Source of the DNA: Nocardia sp. BMG111209
GTDB taxonomy: Bacteria > Actinomycetota > Actinomycetes > Mycobacteriales > Mycobacteriaceae
NCBI RefSeq assembly: GCF_000381925.1
Contig: NZ_KB907307.1
Coordinates: 1-64,000, forward strand
Direction: 5' to 3'
DNA: 64,000 nt
A program made the translations under genes and the position numbers. Below the pieces are notes generated by a model. That model ran no database searches and was not told where the DNA came from. It worked only from the letters and a program-made list of their open reading frames with translations. Below, one piece after another: positions 41,530-58,448 of this stretch (position 1 is its first letter; every line of letters begins with the position of its first letter).

Positions 41530-42903
41530 ATGCCGTCCTTCCTGGATCTGACGATCCATTTCTTCCTGCAGATGGTGGTGATCCTCGCCGCCTACCGCTT
41601 GGTGTGGCAGTTGTTCAAGCGGCTGGGGCAGGTGCAGGTGGTCGCCATCATGGCGGCCGGATTCCTGCTCGGGCCTTCGGTTTTCGGCGCGGTGTGGCCG
41701 AGTGCGCAGCACTGGTTGTTCCCCACCACGCTGTCGATCGGCGGCCAATCGATCCCGCATCCGTCGCTGACGGTCGTGTACGTGCTCGGCCAGCTCGGCC
41801 TGGTGCTGTACATGTTCCTGGTCGGAACGTCGTTCCGGACGAGCATTCTCAGTGACCACATCAAGGTCGCCGGGATCACGGCCTCGGCCGGCGTGATCGT
41901 GCCGATGGCGCTCGGCGGCCTCACCGGGTACCTGCTCGTCGGCCAGGGTGACTACTTCACCGGCAAGGTACACGCCTGGCAGGGCGGGCTGTTCCTCGCC
42001 GCGGCCATCGCCATCACCTCGTTCCCCATGCTGGCGTGGATCATTCACGATTCCGGGCTGCACAACACCCGGCTGGGGACGATGGCGTTGTCCTGCGCGG
42101 CCTCCGACGACGCGGTGTCCTGGATCCTGCTGGCCACCGTCGTCGCCACGACCAAGAGCAATATGAACGGGGCGATCCTGGCGCTGGCCGGCGGTGTCGG
42201 CTTCGTGGTGTTCATGCTCGTGGTCGGCTCCCGGGCGCTGCGGCGGCTGGACGCGTGGGGTGAACGGGAAATGCGTTCGGGCACAGCGCTTCCTGTCGGG
42301 CCGTTCATCGCGATGCTGCTGGTGCTGCTGGCCAGCGCCTGGTTCACCGACTGGGTCGGGGTGTACTCGGTGTTCGGCGCCTTCATCGCGGGTGTCGTGA
42401 TGCCACGCGGCCGGCTGCTGGACGCGGTGCGGGAGCGGACCGAACCGATCGTGTCGCATCTGCTGCTGCCGGCGTTCTTCATCTTCACCGGGTTGAACAC
42501 CAAGTTGAGTCTGCTGTTCCATCCGGCGACGCTGATCGTCGTCGGCGTGGTGCTGGTGATCTCGTTCGTGGGCAAGTTCGGCGCGGTGACCCTTGCGGCT
42601 CGCTGGCAGGGGATGAGCTGGCGGGAAGCGGGTTCGATGGGTTCGCTGGCCAACGCCCGCGGCCTGATGGAACTGGTCCTGCTGAATGTCGGTCTGACCC
42701 AAGGCCTGATCAACCAGTCGCTGTACACGATCCTCGCGGTCATGACGATCGTGACGACCTTCGTCGCCACGCCGATCTACCGGATGTTCGAGCGCAGTGC
42801 CTGGAAGAACGGCATGGTGTTCGGTGCGGACGGCGAAACCGCCAGAGGGGAGCCGACTTCGGTGGTCGCCGAAGGAAAGCCGCCTTCGGCCGTTTCCGCC
42901 TGA
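41530..42903 (+). CDS. CPA2-type cation/proton antiporter
   Basis: The 457-residue membrane protein starts at ATG 41530, preceded by AAAGGAG. About 12 membrane segments are visible, with the CPA2 signature SCAASDDAVSWILL (paired Asp) in the middle, VYSVFGAFIAGVVMP, and FFIFTGLNTKLSLL. It would exchange Na or K for protons. Being last in the PKS1 operon, it may counter ion effects of the product, as seen with antiporters in polyether ionophore clusters (analogy only). A strong hairpin ends the transcript. Confidence 0.88.
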   Translation: MPSFLDLTIHFFLQMVVILAAYRLVWQLFKRLGQVQVVAIMAAGFLLGPSVFGAVWPSAQHWLFPTTLSIGGQSIPHPSLTVVYVLGQLGLVLYMFLVGTSFRTSILSDHIKVAGITASAGVIVPMALGGLTGYLLVGQGDYFTGKVHAWQGGLFLAAAIAITSFPMLAWIIHDSGLHNTRLGTMALSCAASDDAVSWILLATVVATTKSNMNGAILALAGGVGFVVFMLVVGSRALRRLDAWGEREMRSGTALPVGPFIAMLLVLLASAWFTDWVGVYSVFGAFIAGVVMPRGRLLDAVRERTEPIVSHLLLPAFFIFTGLNTKLSLLFHPATLIVVGVVLVISFVGKFGAVTLAARWQGMSWREAGSMGSLANARGLMELVLLNVGLTQGLINQSLYTILAVMTIVTTFVATPIYRMFERSAWKNGMVFGADGETARGEPTSVVAEGKPPSAVSA

Positions 42904-42908
42904 ACAAA

Positions 42909-42952
42909 GCGACGACCGTGCCGCCCCGTACACCGGGCGGCACGGTCGTCGC
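42909..42952 (+). terminator. Terminator of the PKS1 operon
   Basis: Perfect 18-base arms (42909-42926, 42935-42952) with an 8-base loop, right after the antiporter stop (42903). No T-run follows, as is usual in these genomes. Confidence 0.88.
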
Positions 42953-43114
42953 ATGTCTGTGTGACACCGCGGTTGCGCAGGGGTGGTACGGCCACCGATG
43001 TTGCACAGCTGGTCTTCGCTCCCACGGCGCAGCTGCCGGGCACTCGAATCGGCACAACGGTGGTGGGCTCGGACGGTACAGCGGTTGCCGGCCTGTGCGA
43101 TACGGCCCGGCAGA
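42953..43114. other. Region between two convergent terminators
   Basis: About 160 bases between the two hairpins. No gene, repeat or promoter was recognised. Confidence 0.5.
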
Positions 43115-43160
43115 CACGAAGGCCCGGTCCGGCGTTCATCCGCCGGACCGGGCCTTCGTG
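43115..43160 (-). terminator. Terminator of the MqnA-PKS operon
   Basis: Perfect 20-base arms (43115-43134, 43141-43160) with the 6-base loop TTCATC, 6 bases beyond the stop of the FAD oxidoreductase gene. It is the strongest hairpin read in the window. Confidence 0.9.
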
Positions 43161-43166
43161 CTTCGG

Positions 43167-44417
43167 CTAACCGAGATATGCGCCCTGCCGGAGCAGTTCG
43201 CGCTGCACGACGGCCACCGGTGGATGCGTGCCGTGCAGCGCGAACATCGCGGCGCCGACCCCCGCGGCCTGCCCGGTCGCGAAGGCCGTACCCATGACCC
43301 GCAGCGACGCACCGGCATAGCGGTCGGCGTCGACGGTGCGTCCGGCGGCGAACAGATTGTCGGTGTCGATACTGTGCAGCACCCCGAAGGGGATGTCGTA
43401 ATACCCGTCGCCGGCGATGAACTGCCACTGCGGCGCCAGCCCGGGGCCGGGATGGTATTCGATCGGCCAGGCGCCCAACGCGATCCGGTCCTCGTGCCGG
43501 TCACCGGACAGCACCTCCGCGGTGCTGAGCCGATAGCGGCCGATGACGTGACGCGACTCCCGGGTACCGATCTCCGGCCCGGTGCCGACGATGTACGCGT
43601 CCCCGCACCCGGGCAGGGTCCGCAGCACCGCCAGATACTCACCCGCCTGCCGGCGCGCACTCATCTCCGCCCGGGTGAGTTCCCCGGCGTCGCGCGCGTC
43701 GTAGCCCTCGTCGACGACATACGCCACGACGTCGCCGGAGATCGGCAGGCGCGCAACCAGTCCGCGCTCGGCCGACAGTGCCGCACCGCGCCGTTTGGCC
43801 CCGGCGATCGCGACGGCGAGCGTGTCGCGGGTGACGTCGGCGTGCGGCGGAATGCCACCGAACCGTACGCCCAGGGTGCCGTTCTGCACGTGGCCGTCGT
43901 TGCCGTACCGCACATGCGCCCCGGCGAAGGCCGCGAGATCCGCCTCCCCGGTGGCGTCGACCCAGGCGGCGGCCCGGATCGTGTGCACGCCTTGATGATC
44001 CGCGACCAGCGCGGTGTCGATGCCGCAGTCGCCGCGGGTGGCGTCGACCAGCTGGCTGTCCAGCCGCACCCGTACACCGGTGTCCACGCAGAGCTGATCC
44101 AGCACCCGTTTCACCGACTCCGGATCGAAAATGACGGTGACGGAGGTGAATCGGGTCGGCGCGGTGACCGCGGACCGGGCCCGCAGTGCCCACAGGATCT
44201 GCTCGGCCACCCCGAACACCACCTGCCGCGGCGGCTCCTGACGGGTGTAGATCCCGCAGTAGGTCAACACGTTTCGCATCGTCGCCGCGCCACCGAGGCA
44301 CGGGCCGCGTTCCACCAGCAGCGTGCGCGCGCCGGTATTGCGGGCCCCGACGGCGGCGGCCACCCCGGCCGAACCGCCGCCGGCCACGACGACGTCGTAC
44401 TCCTCAATCGGATTCAT
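43167..44417 (-). CDS. FAD-dependent oxidoreductase
   Basis: The start ATG 44417 gives 416 residues; the frame to 44648 overlaps PKS2. FAD motif GGGSAGVAAAVGARNTGA (12-29), ERGPCLGGAA and a second FAD segment near the end (NLFAAGRTVDADRY, VMGTAFATGQAAG) fit the FAD_oxidored family (PF12831). It is the last gene of the minus operon, 25 bases after PKS2. It could oxidise a late intermediate (dehydrogenation); substrate not predictable. Confidence 0.85.
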   Translation of the reverse strand: MNPIEEYDVVVAGGGSAGVAAAVGARNTGARTLLVERGPCLGGAATMRNVLTYCGIYTRQEPPRQVVFGVAEQILWALRARSAVTAPTRFTSVTVIFDPESVKRVLDQLCVDTGVRVRLDSQLVDATRGDCGIDTALVADHQGVHTIRAAAWVDATGEADLAAFAGAHVRYGNDGHVQNGTLGVRFGGIPPHADVTRDTLAVAIAGAKRRGAALSAERGLVARLPISGDVVAYVVDEGYDARDAGELTRAEMSARRQAGEYLAVLRTLPGCGDAYIVGTGPEIGTRESRHVIGRYRLSTAEVLSGDRHEDRIALGAWPIEYHPGPGLAPQWQFIAGDGYYDIPFGVLHSIDTDNLFAAGRTVDADRYAGASLRVMGTAFATGQAAGVGAAMFALHGTHPPVAVVQRELLRQGAYLG

Positions 44418-44442
44418 GGTCGCCTTCCCGATCGGTGTTCGA

Positions 44443-47400
44443 TCAGGCGCGCAGTCCGTCCGCGCGCCGGTCGATGAGGTCGAAGATCTCGTCGTCCCCG
44501 GCGATCTCGATGAGTTCGGCGGTGGCGTCGCCGCCACGATGCTGCATCGCGCCGGCGAGCCGGTCGGCCAGCCGCGCCAGATCCGCTCGGGCAGCGCCGG
44601 ATTCGATGAGCCGGTCCAGCAGCAACTCCGCCTCGGCCACCAGATCACCGGCGGGTTCCGGGCGGGCCAGCACGCTGTGCAGGTGGGTGGCGAGCGCGAC
44701 CGGTGTCGGATGGTCGAAGATCACCGTCGACGACAGCGTCACCCCGGTCGACCGGCGCAGCTGATTGCGCAACTCCACCGTGGTCAGCGAGTCGAAACCC
44801 AGGTCGACGAAAGGTTTTTCGTGATCGAGGGCCCGCCCGGCGCCGTGATCGAGCACCGTCGCCACGTGCTGCGCGATCAGGTCCAGCAACAGCCGATGTT
44901 GCTCGGTGGAGCTGCGCCCGACGAGCAGGCCCGCCAGATCCGCGGGCGCGGCGGCAGGCGCCGCCGCTCGACGGGAGCGCACGAGGCCACGCAGCAGCGG
45001 CGGCGGGTCCGCCACGGCGGCGATGTCGAGCAGGATCGGGACCGCCGTGGCGTGCCCGCCGCGCAGTGCCGTGTCGAACAGGCCCAGCGCGCGTTCGTGA
45101 CTGAGCGCGTGAAAGCCGCTGCGCCGCATCCGCGCCAGGTCGCGCTCGCCGAGATGCGCGCTGACCGTGCTCGATTGCGCCCACAGGCCCCAGGCCAGCG
45201 ACAGCGACGGGAGCAGCCGATGCCTGCGGTGGTCGGCGAGCGCGTCCAGGTAGGCGTTGGCCGCGGCGTAGTTGGCCTGCCCGGCCGTCCCGAGAACGCC
45301 TGCGGCCGAGGAGAACACGACGAATCCGGCGAGATCGTGCCCGGCGGTGAGCCGATGCAGCTGCCACGCGGTGGACGTCTTGGCGGGTAGCACCCGATCC
45401 AGATGCGCCGCGGACTGATCGGCGAACAGCGCGTCGTCGACGGTTCCGGCGGCGTGGATCACCATGGTGAGCGGATGTTCGGCGGGCACCTCGTCCAGCA
45501 GCCGCGTCAGCGCGCGGCCGTCGGAGGTGTCGCAGGCGGCGATGCGGACCTCCGCCCCGAGATCGCCCAGTTCCGCGGCGAATTCGGCCGCACCCGGCGC
45601 CGACGGCCCGGATCGACCGGCCAGCAACAGGTTCCGAGCACCGTAGGCGGTCACCAGATGCCGGGCCACCGCCTGCCCGATCATGCCGGTACCGCCGGTG
45701 ACGAGCACGGTGCCGTCGCGATCCAGCGCGGGCGGCCAGGTGAGTACCACCTTGCCGATGTGCCGCGCCTGCCCCAGGTGCCGCAACGCGGCGACCGCGT
45801 CGCGCACGTCCCAGCCGGTGAGCGGCGGCGGCGTGAGAATCCCGCGCTCGAACAGCGCCACCAGTTCGGTGAGCATCTCCCGGATCCGCTCCGGGTCCAC
45901 CTCGGTGATGAGGAAGGAGTGATAGTCGACACCGGGATGCGCCGCGGCGACCGCCGCCGGATCGCGGATATCGGTGACACCCATCTCCACGAACCGCCCA
46001 CCCGGCGACAGCAGTCGCAGCGAGGCGTCGACGAATTCGCCTGCCAGCGCGTCGAGTACGACGTCGATGCCGGCGGCGCGGAAGTCCTGTTCGAATTCCA
46101 GCGTCCGGGAGTTCGCGATGCGGTCGTCGCCGAGCCCGCGCTCGCGCAGCACCCGCCACTTGCCCGGACTCGCGGTGGCGTAGATCTCCGCCCCCCAGTG
46201 CCGGGCCAGCTGCATCGCGGCCGTCCCGACCCCACCGGTGGCCGCGTGGATCAGCACCGATTCCCCGGGGCGCAGCCCGGCCAGATCGGCCAGTCCGTGA
46301 TAAGCGGTGAGGAACACCACCGGAACCGCCGCCGCCTGCGCGTACGACCAGGCCGCGGGGATCACGGTCACCAGCCGGCGATCGGTCGTGACCGTCGAGC
46401 CGATCCCGTCGAACAGGCCCATCACCCGATCGCCCGGCGCCAGATCGTCCACCGCCGAACCGGTTTCGAGCACGATACCCGCGCCCTCACCACCGAGCGG
46501 GGCGCCGGGATCGGGATACATGCCGAGGCCGATCAGCACATCGCGGAAGTTCACCCCGGCCGCCCGCATGGCGATGCGGACCTGATGCGGTTCCAGCGCC
46601 GCGACCGGTTCCCGGTCCGGCTCGAGCCGCACCGAATCGATCGTCCCCGGTGCGCCGACGATCAGCCGCCACGGCTCACCGCGGATCAGATCCGGCCCGT
46701 CGACAGCCGGTGCGTGCGTGAGCCGCGGTGCATGCAACACCCCGCCCCGGACCGCCACATCGGGTTCGCCGGTCGCGAGCACCCGCGCGATCAACTCGTC
46801 GAGCCCGCGACTCTCGTGTGAAGCGGGATCCGAGTCCAGCAACACGATCCGTTCGGGGTGCTCGGCCTGAGCGCTGCGCAGCAGACCACGGACCGCGGCC
46901 GCGGCGAGGTCGGGATCCTCGGTCGCCGGGTCGATCGCCACCCCTGCGTGCGTGACGACGACCAGCGGCGCATCGGAAACCTCGGCGAGCAGCCGCTGCA
47001 CCCGATCCAGCACCCGCACCAGCAGCTCGCGCGCGGACGCCGGATCGCTTGCCCGCGCCGCAACGATTCCGTCCAGCGTCGGCGCGTCGATGTCGATCCG
47101 CGATGCGGAGTGGCCGGTCTGCGCCGGTCTGCCGCCGCCCGGCGGGTTCGGTGGCGCACCGGCTCCGATCGGTTCGTCTGCGCGGGCCCGGAGGATCTCG
47201 TCGACCCGCAACACCGTCGCGGCCGGTCCGCCGTAGGGGGCCGGTTCGTCGGTGATCGGAATCCAGTCGACCACGTAGAGGGGATCGCGACGTGCGCTCG
47301 GCCGGATCGCCGTTCTCGGCGCGGGACGCAATTCCAGGGCGTCGACGGTGGCGACCAGTCGGCCCTCGGGATCGGTGAGGGTGAGGGTGATCCGGTCCGC

Positions 47401-50400
47401 CGCCTCGGCCGACAGCCGCCCGCGCAGTTCGGTCGCGCCGATCGCGTCGACCGTGATCCCGTGCCAGGCGAACGGCAGTAGTGTTGCGCCGGAATCGTTT
47501 CCGTCGAGAGCCGCGGCCGCGTGCAGCGCCGCGTCCAGCAGGGCGGGATGGATGCGGTACCCGGTCACGTCGAGTTCCTCGGGAACCCGCACCCGGGCCA
47601 CCAGATCGGTTCCGTCGCGCCAGAGTTCGCGCAGGCCGCGGAACACCGGACCGTAGTCCAGGCCGGATTCGGCCAGCCGCCGGTAGATCTCGTCGGTGTC
47701 GATCCGGACCGCCCCCGGCGGCGGCCAGGTCGCGGCCTCGCCCACCGGGCGGACACCGGTGCCCGTGGTGACCACGGCCTCGGCGTGCACCGTCCAGACG
47801 TCGTCACCGGTCCGTGCCGCGATCGACACCGGGAAATTCCCGGCGCCGTCCGGCGGCTCGACGCGAACCTGGATCGCCACCGGATCCTCGGTCAGCGGGA
47901 GCGGGGCGTTCACCACCAGACCGACGATCCGGTCGGCGCCGACCTCCTCGGCCGCGCGCAGGACCAGATCGACGAAGGCGGTGGCGGGCAGCAGGATTCG
48001 CTCGCCCACCCGATGGTCGGCCAGCCAGTCGTGGCCGCCGGTGGACAGTCGCCCGGTCAGCACCGCGGACGCGCCGTCGGGTGCGGGCACCAGCGCCCCG
48101 AGCAGCGGATGCCCCGCGGGAGACAGCCCGGCACTGTGCACGTCGGCCCCCGCCGCCCCGGCATCCAGCCAGAACCGTTGCCGCTGAAAGGCATAGCCGG
48201 GGAGATCGACCACGGCCGCACCCGGCAGCCGCGCGGCCCAGTCCACCGGCGCACCGGCGACGAACGCCTCGGCGAGCGCGGTGGTCACGGATTCCGGTTC
48301 GGGCCGATCGCGGCGCAGCGTGGAGACGACCGTCGCGGTACCGCCCGAATCGGCCACCGCGGCGGAAAGAGCCGCTCCCGGACCGGTTTCCAGGAAGAGG
48401 GTGACTCGTCCCTTCTCCCGCAGCCAGCGCACCCCGTCGGCGAAGCGGACCGGTTCGGCGATGTGCCGGACCCAATAGCCGGGGGTGCACAATTCGTCGG
48501 GGTCGGCGAGTTCACCCGTGAGGTTGGAGACGATCGGGACGGCCGGCGGCCGGAAGGTGAGACCGGCGCAGACCGCGGCGAACTCGTCGAGCATCGGCCG
48601 CATCCGCGGCGAGTGGAAGGCATGGCTCACCCGCAGTCGCCGGGTCGAAAGACCCTGCGCCGCAGCGAGAGCGGCGATCTCGTCGATCGCCGGTTCGTCA
48701 CCGGACACCACCACCGCGGCCGGTCCGTTGATCGCGGCGATACCGGCCCGGCCGTTGCGCCCGGCCAGCAGCCCGACCACCGTGGCCTCGTCGGCCGCGA
48801 CGGCGAGCATCGCCCCGCCCGAGGGCAGTCGCTGCATCAACCGGCCGCGCGCGGCCACCAACCGGGCGGCATCGGCCAGTGACCACACACCCGCCAGATA
48901 GGCGGCGGTGACCTCACCGATCGAATGACCCAGCAGGAAAGCGGGTTCGACACCCCAGGACCGCAGCAGCTCGTACAGCGCCACCTCGACCGCGAACAGC
49001 GCCGCCTGGGTGCCGTCGGTCCGGTCCAGCAACGCCGCCTCGGCGGAATCGGGAGTGGCCCAGACGATCTCGCGTATCGGCCGATCGAGTTCGGGATCCA
49101 GTGCGGCACAGATCTTGTCGAAGGCGGCCGCGAACACCGGGTAGTCGGAATACAGTTGTGAGCCCATCCCGAGCCGCTGCGAACCCTGGCCGGGAAACAG
49201 CATCGCGACCCGGGTCTTCGCCGCCGCCTCGCCGATCACGACCCCCGCGGCGGGCTCGCCCGCCGCCAGAGCGGCCAGCCGCTGCGACAATTCGCCGCGA
49301 TCGTCGCCGACCACCACCGCGCGCGGCCCGAACCGCGCGCGAGTCGTGGCCAGCGACAACGCGATATCGGCGATATCGGCGTCCGGCCGCGCGGCCAGGT
49401 GATCGCGCAGCCGGCCGGCCTGATCGGCGACCGCCGCCGCCGACTGCCCGGACAACGGCCACGCGACCGGCAACAGCGGTGCGGGGGTGCCGGTTTCCGT
49501 GTCGGTGGCGGGGGACTGCTCCAGGACGATGTGCGCGTTGGTGCCGCTGATCCCGAACGACGACACCGCCGCGCGGCGCGGACCGTCGGTCCGCGGCCAC
49601 GGCTGCGGTGCGGTCGCGAGCCGCACCGGTCCGGCCGTCCAGTCGACGTGTGGTGACGGCTCGTCCACGTGCATCGTCGGCGGCACGATGCCGTGCCGCA
49701 TGGCGAGGATCGTCTTGATCACCCCCGCCACCCCGGCCGCGGCCTGGGTATGGCCCACATTGGATTTCACCGAACCGAGCCACAGCGGGCGGGTGCGGCC
49801 GCGGCCGTAGGTCTCGAGCAGCGCCTGGATCTCCACCGGATCGCCGAGGCGCGTTCCGGTGCCGTGTCCCTCCACCACATCGATATCGCCGGCCCGCAGC
49901 CCGGCCGATGCCAGCGCCTGCCGGATGACCCGTTGCTGCGCAGGCCCGTTCGGTGCGGTCAGTCCGTTGGAGGCGCCGTCGGAGTTGACCGCCGACCCGC
50001 GCATCACCGCGAGGATCCGGTGCCCGAGCCGCTGGGCCTCCGACAGCCGCTCCAGCACCAGCACGCCGACACCCTCGGCCCAGCCGGTGCCGTCGGCGGC
50101 GGCCGCGAACGCCTTGCACCGTCCGTCCGGCGCCAGCCCGCCCTGACGAGCGAACTCGGCGAACACCTTCGGCGTCGCCATCACCGTCACCCCACCGGCC
50201 AGCGCGAGCGAGCATTCGCCCTGCCGCAGCGCCTGCGCCGCCAGATGCATGGTGACCAGTGACGAGGAACAGGCGGTGTCGACGGTGACGGCCGGGCCGT
50301 GCAGGCCCAGTGCGTACGCCACCCGGCCCGACACCACACTGGCCAGACTGCCGGTGCGCAGATGACCCTCCACCCGCTCCGGCACCGTCGGCAACCGGTC

Positions 50401-50867
50401 CGCGTAGTCGTGGTACATCACGCCCGCGAACACCGCGGTCGGCGAACCACGCAGCGCCAGTGGATCCAGGCGCGCGTGTTCCAATGCCTCCCAGGACACT
50501 TCGAGCAGCAGGCGCTGCTGTGGATCCATCGCCAGTGCCTCGCGCGGCGAGATGCCGAACAGGTCGGCGTCGAAATCCAGTGCGTCGTCGAGGAATCCAC
50601 CGACCCGCGGATAGTCCCCGCGTTCGGACCGATCGTCGGTGTGCCAGCCGCGGTCGGCCGGGAAGTCGCCGATCGCGTCCCGGCCGTCGGCCAGCAGCCG
50701 CCACCAATCGTCCAGTGTCCGAACGCCGCCGGGGAACCGGCAGCTCATCCCGATGATCGCGATCGGCTCGTTGAGCCGGGCGGACAGCCGGGCGTTGTCC
50801 TGTCGCAGCCGGTCGCGCTCCACCAGTGTGGTGCGCAGCGCCGCGACGAGTTGGGGATCCGGTGCGG

Positions 50868-50871
<4 letters not shown>
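44443..50871 (-). CDS. Type I polyketide synthase, one module KS-AT-DH-ER-KR-ACP (PKS2)
   Basis: The 2142-residue protein starts in an ATGA overlap with PKS3. Domains: N-terminal docking coil of a different class ([20 protein letters not shown]); KS about 36-460 (DTACSSS Cys about 199, EGHGTGT instead of EAHGTGT, NVGHT); AT about 540-860 (GHSIGE Ser about 647, malonyl HAFH); DH from about 930 ([10 protein letters not shown], with Glu in place of Gly, HPALLDAAL); ER about 1400-1710 ([10 protein letters not shown]); KR about 1720-1960 ([29 protein letters not shown]); ACP (GFDSLT, Ser about 2025). The tail [11 protein letters not shown] is a class 1-type docking end that should fit PKS1. Fully reducing, if DH is active despite the changed Gly. 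Confidence 0.95.
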
Positions 50872-56234
<5,363 letters not shown>

Positions 56235-56250
56235 GATTCTCCTCCGCGGC

Positions 56251-58422
56251 TCAGGCCGGTCCGAGCTCGGCATCGAGCAGGGCGAACAGATCTCGATCGG
56301 TGGGGGCGCCGGCGGCCGCCGGCACCAGGGGTTCCTCGTCGGCGGCGAGGCGATTGAGCGCGCCACGCAACCGGATACGCAGTTCCGCGCGGACGGCGGG
56401 ATCCGCCGGTGCGTCGCGGACCGCGCGTTCGAATTCGGTCAGCCGGTCCAGTACCACCGGCCGGGCGTTGCCGGCGACGACCCGGGCGGTCAGGTGCCGG
56501 ACCAGCGCGTCGACGCTGTCGTGATCGAACAGCGTGGTGCTGGGCAGCCGCAGCCGCAACGTGTCGCCGAGGCGGCGGGCGAGTTCGACCGCCGCCAGCG
56601 AGCTCAATCCGATGTCCTGCAACCGATCCCCGGGCTCGACGACCGCGCGCGCACCACGGATGGTCCGCCCGATCGCGTCGGCCACCGCGTCGAAGACGAG
56701 GCGGTACTGCTCGTCGGGCGGCAGCGCCGCGAGCGTGTGCAGCCAGGCGGCCGGCGGATCCGCCACCGGCGCCGAGGCCACCGGGACGTTCGTCGCGGGT
56801 GCGGGTGCGGGTGCGGCGGCCACGGTGAAGACGCTCTCGTCCCCGTTCGCGAGAGCGGCGCGGATGACCGGCTTGTCGAGCTTGCCCATCGCGTTGCGCG
56901 GAACCCGTTCGGCCTGCACCACCCGGGTCGGCAGCTTGTAGCGGGCCAGCTCCGATTCGGCGAACCGGCGCAACTCGGCGAGGCCGGGCCTGGCCCGCGG
57001 ACCGGCCGGACCCGATGCGGCGCGTCCGGTGACGATCGCGACCACGCTCTCGCCCTCGTGCTCGTCCGCGATCCCGACCACCGCGACGTCCTCGACATCC
57101 GGGTGGCGGGCCAGCACCTGTTCGACCTCGGCGGAGTACACGTTGTCGCCGCCGACGATGATCATGTCCTTGCGGCGGTCGACGAGATACAGATAGCCGT
57201 CGGGATCCAGATAACCGATGTCACCGGTGCGGAACCAGCCGCCCGCGAACACCTCGGCGGTGGCCTCGGGCTGGTTGCGGTAGCCGCGGGCCACCGTCGG
57301 CGCGCGCAGGCAGACCTCGCCGCGCTCGCCCGGCGGCAGCGAGGCGGCGCCCGGGAGTTCGCCGGCGGGATCGATGACCCGTATTTCGGTGTAGGGCAAC
57401 GCGAGTCCCACCGAGCCCGGATGGGTGGCGATCCGGTCGGCGGGCAGGTACGCCGCGAACAGCGTCTCGGTCAGACCGTAGGCCTGTTGCAACGCGATGC
57501 CCCGCTCGCGGTAGCGCTCGATCAGCGGAGCGGGGGCGGGGGCCCCGGCGGTGACGGCGGTGCGCAGCGCGGACAGGTCCGCGTCGGCGAACCCGTCGTG
57601 GGCGGCGACCGCGGCGAACATCGCCGGTACCGCGAATACCGTTGTCACTCCGTAGGTTTCGAGGTCGGCGAGCATGTTCCCGGCCTCGAAGGCGCGGCGC
57701 AGCACGACCGTGCCGCCGCGCATCAGAGTGCGCAGCGCGAAGCAGCCCAGGGGTGCGGTGTGGAACAGCGGCGCCACCACCAGCGTGACGTCCAGCGGAG
57801 CGGCGGTGGCGACCATGTCCTGATTGACGCCGTTCCACCAGAGATTGCCGTATGTCAGTTCGACGCCCTTGGGGCGGCCGGTGGTGCCGGATGTGTAGGC
57901 CAGCATGGCGATTCGGCCGGGCTCGCAGTGCACCGGAGCGGGGGCCGCGGCGATCTCGGTCGCCGGCAACGTCTCCCACGGTGACGGGGGCGCCTCGCCG
58001 GGTGTCGCGGCCGGGTCGCCGGGGACCGTGAGCAACCGAGCCGGGCCGGGCGAGGCGGCCTCCGCAACCGGACGATACTCCGGTTCGGTGACGAGTGTGT
58101 GTGGCGCGCAATCGGACAGGACGATGGCGACCTCCGGCGCGGTCAGCCGCGAGTTGACCGGTACGAACACCGCGCCGAGCCGCGCGGCCGCGAGGAAGGT
58201 GGTCAGGAAGGTGACGCTGTTGCCGCCCAGGTACACCACCCGATCGCCTTCGCCGGTGCCACCCGCGGCGAGTGCGGCGGCCAGTCGCCGGGCCTGGTCG
58301 GCCAGTGCGGCATAGCCGTAGGTGCTGCCCTCGTAGACCAGCGCGACGCGGCGGCCGGTCTGCCGTGCCAGCCTGTCGATGTGGGCGGCGGGACTGAGTT
58401 CTGTCGTCGTCGGCACGATCAC
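56251..58422 (-). CDS. AMP-dependent acyl ligase fused to ACP: PKS loading protein
   Basis: The 723-residue protein starts at ATG 58422, 26 bases after MqnA. The adenylating domain (about 1-530) has [12 protein letters not shown] (about 175), [23 protein letters not shown] and the catalytic Lys in [10 protein letters not shown] (about 514). A linker rich in Ala/Pro follows, then an ACP with Ser about 606 in [12 protein letters not shown], with GLSS in place of GxDS. The end [18 protein letters not shown] is a docking tail. It activates a free carboxylic acid and loads it on its own ACP. The gene order right after MqnA suggests an aromatic acid as starter. Confidence 0.92.
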   Translation of the reverse strand: MIVPTTTELSPAAHIDRLARQTGRRVALVYEGSTYGYAALADQARRLAAALAAGGTGEGDRVVYLGGNSVTFLTTFLAAARLGAVFVPVNSRLTAPEVAIVLSDCAPHTLVTEPEYRPVAEAASPGPARLLTVPGDPAATPGEAPPSPWETLPATEIAAAPAPVHCEPGRIAMLAYTSGTTGRPKGVELTYGNLWWNGVNQDMVATAAPLDVTLVVAPLFHTAPLGCFALRTLMRGGTVVLRRAFEAGNMLADLETYGVTTVFAVPAMFAAVAAHDGFADADLSALRTAVTAGAPAPAPLIERYRERGIALQQAYGLTETLFAAYLPADRIATHPGSVGLALPYTEIRVIDPAGELPGAASLPPGERGEVCLRAPTVARGYRNQPEATAEVFAGGWFRTGDIGYLDPDGYLYLVDRRKDMIIVGGDNVYSAEVEQVLARHPDVEDVAVVGIADEHEGESVVAIVTGRAASGPAGPRARPGLAELRRFAESELARYKLPTRVVQAERVPRNAMGKLDKPVIRAALANGDESVFTVAAAPAPAPATNVPVASAPVADPPAAWLHTLAALPPDEQYRLVFDAVADAIGRTIRGARAVVEPGDRLQDIGLSSLAAVELARRLGDTLRLRLPSTTLFDHDSVDALVRHLTARVVAGNARPVVLDRLTEFERAVRDAPADPAVRAELRIRLRGALNRLAADEEPLVPAAAGAPTDRDLFALLDAELGPA

Positions 58423-58448
58423 GATGAGCTACCTCTCCCGATATTCGG

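Noticed and set aside
38320..43428. Very long minus-strand open frame opposite the hydroxylase, halogenase and antiporter
   Set aside because: It is the mirror of GC-rich third positions on the plus strand; its translation is rich in His, Gln, Arg and Gly without domains, while the plus strand has intact enzyme motifs.
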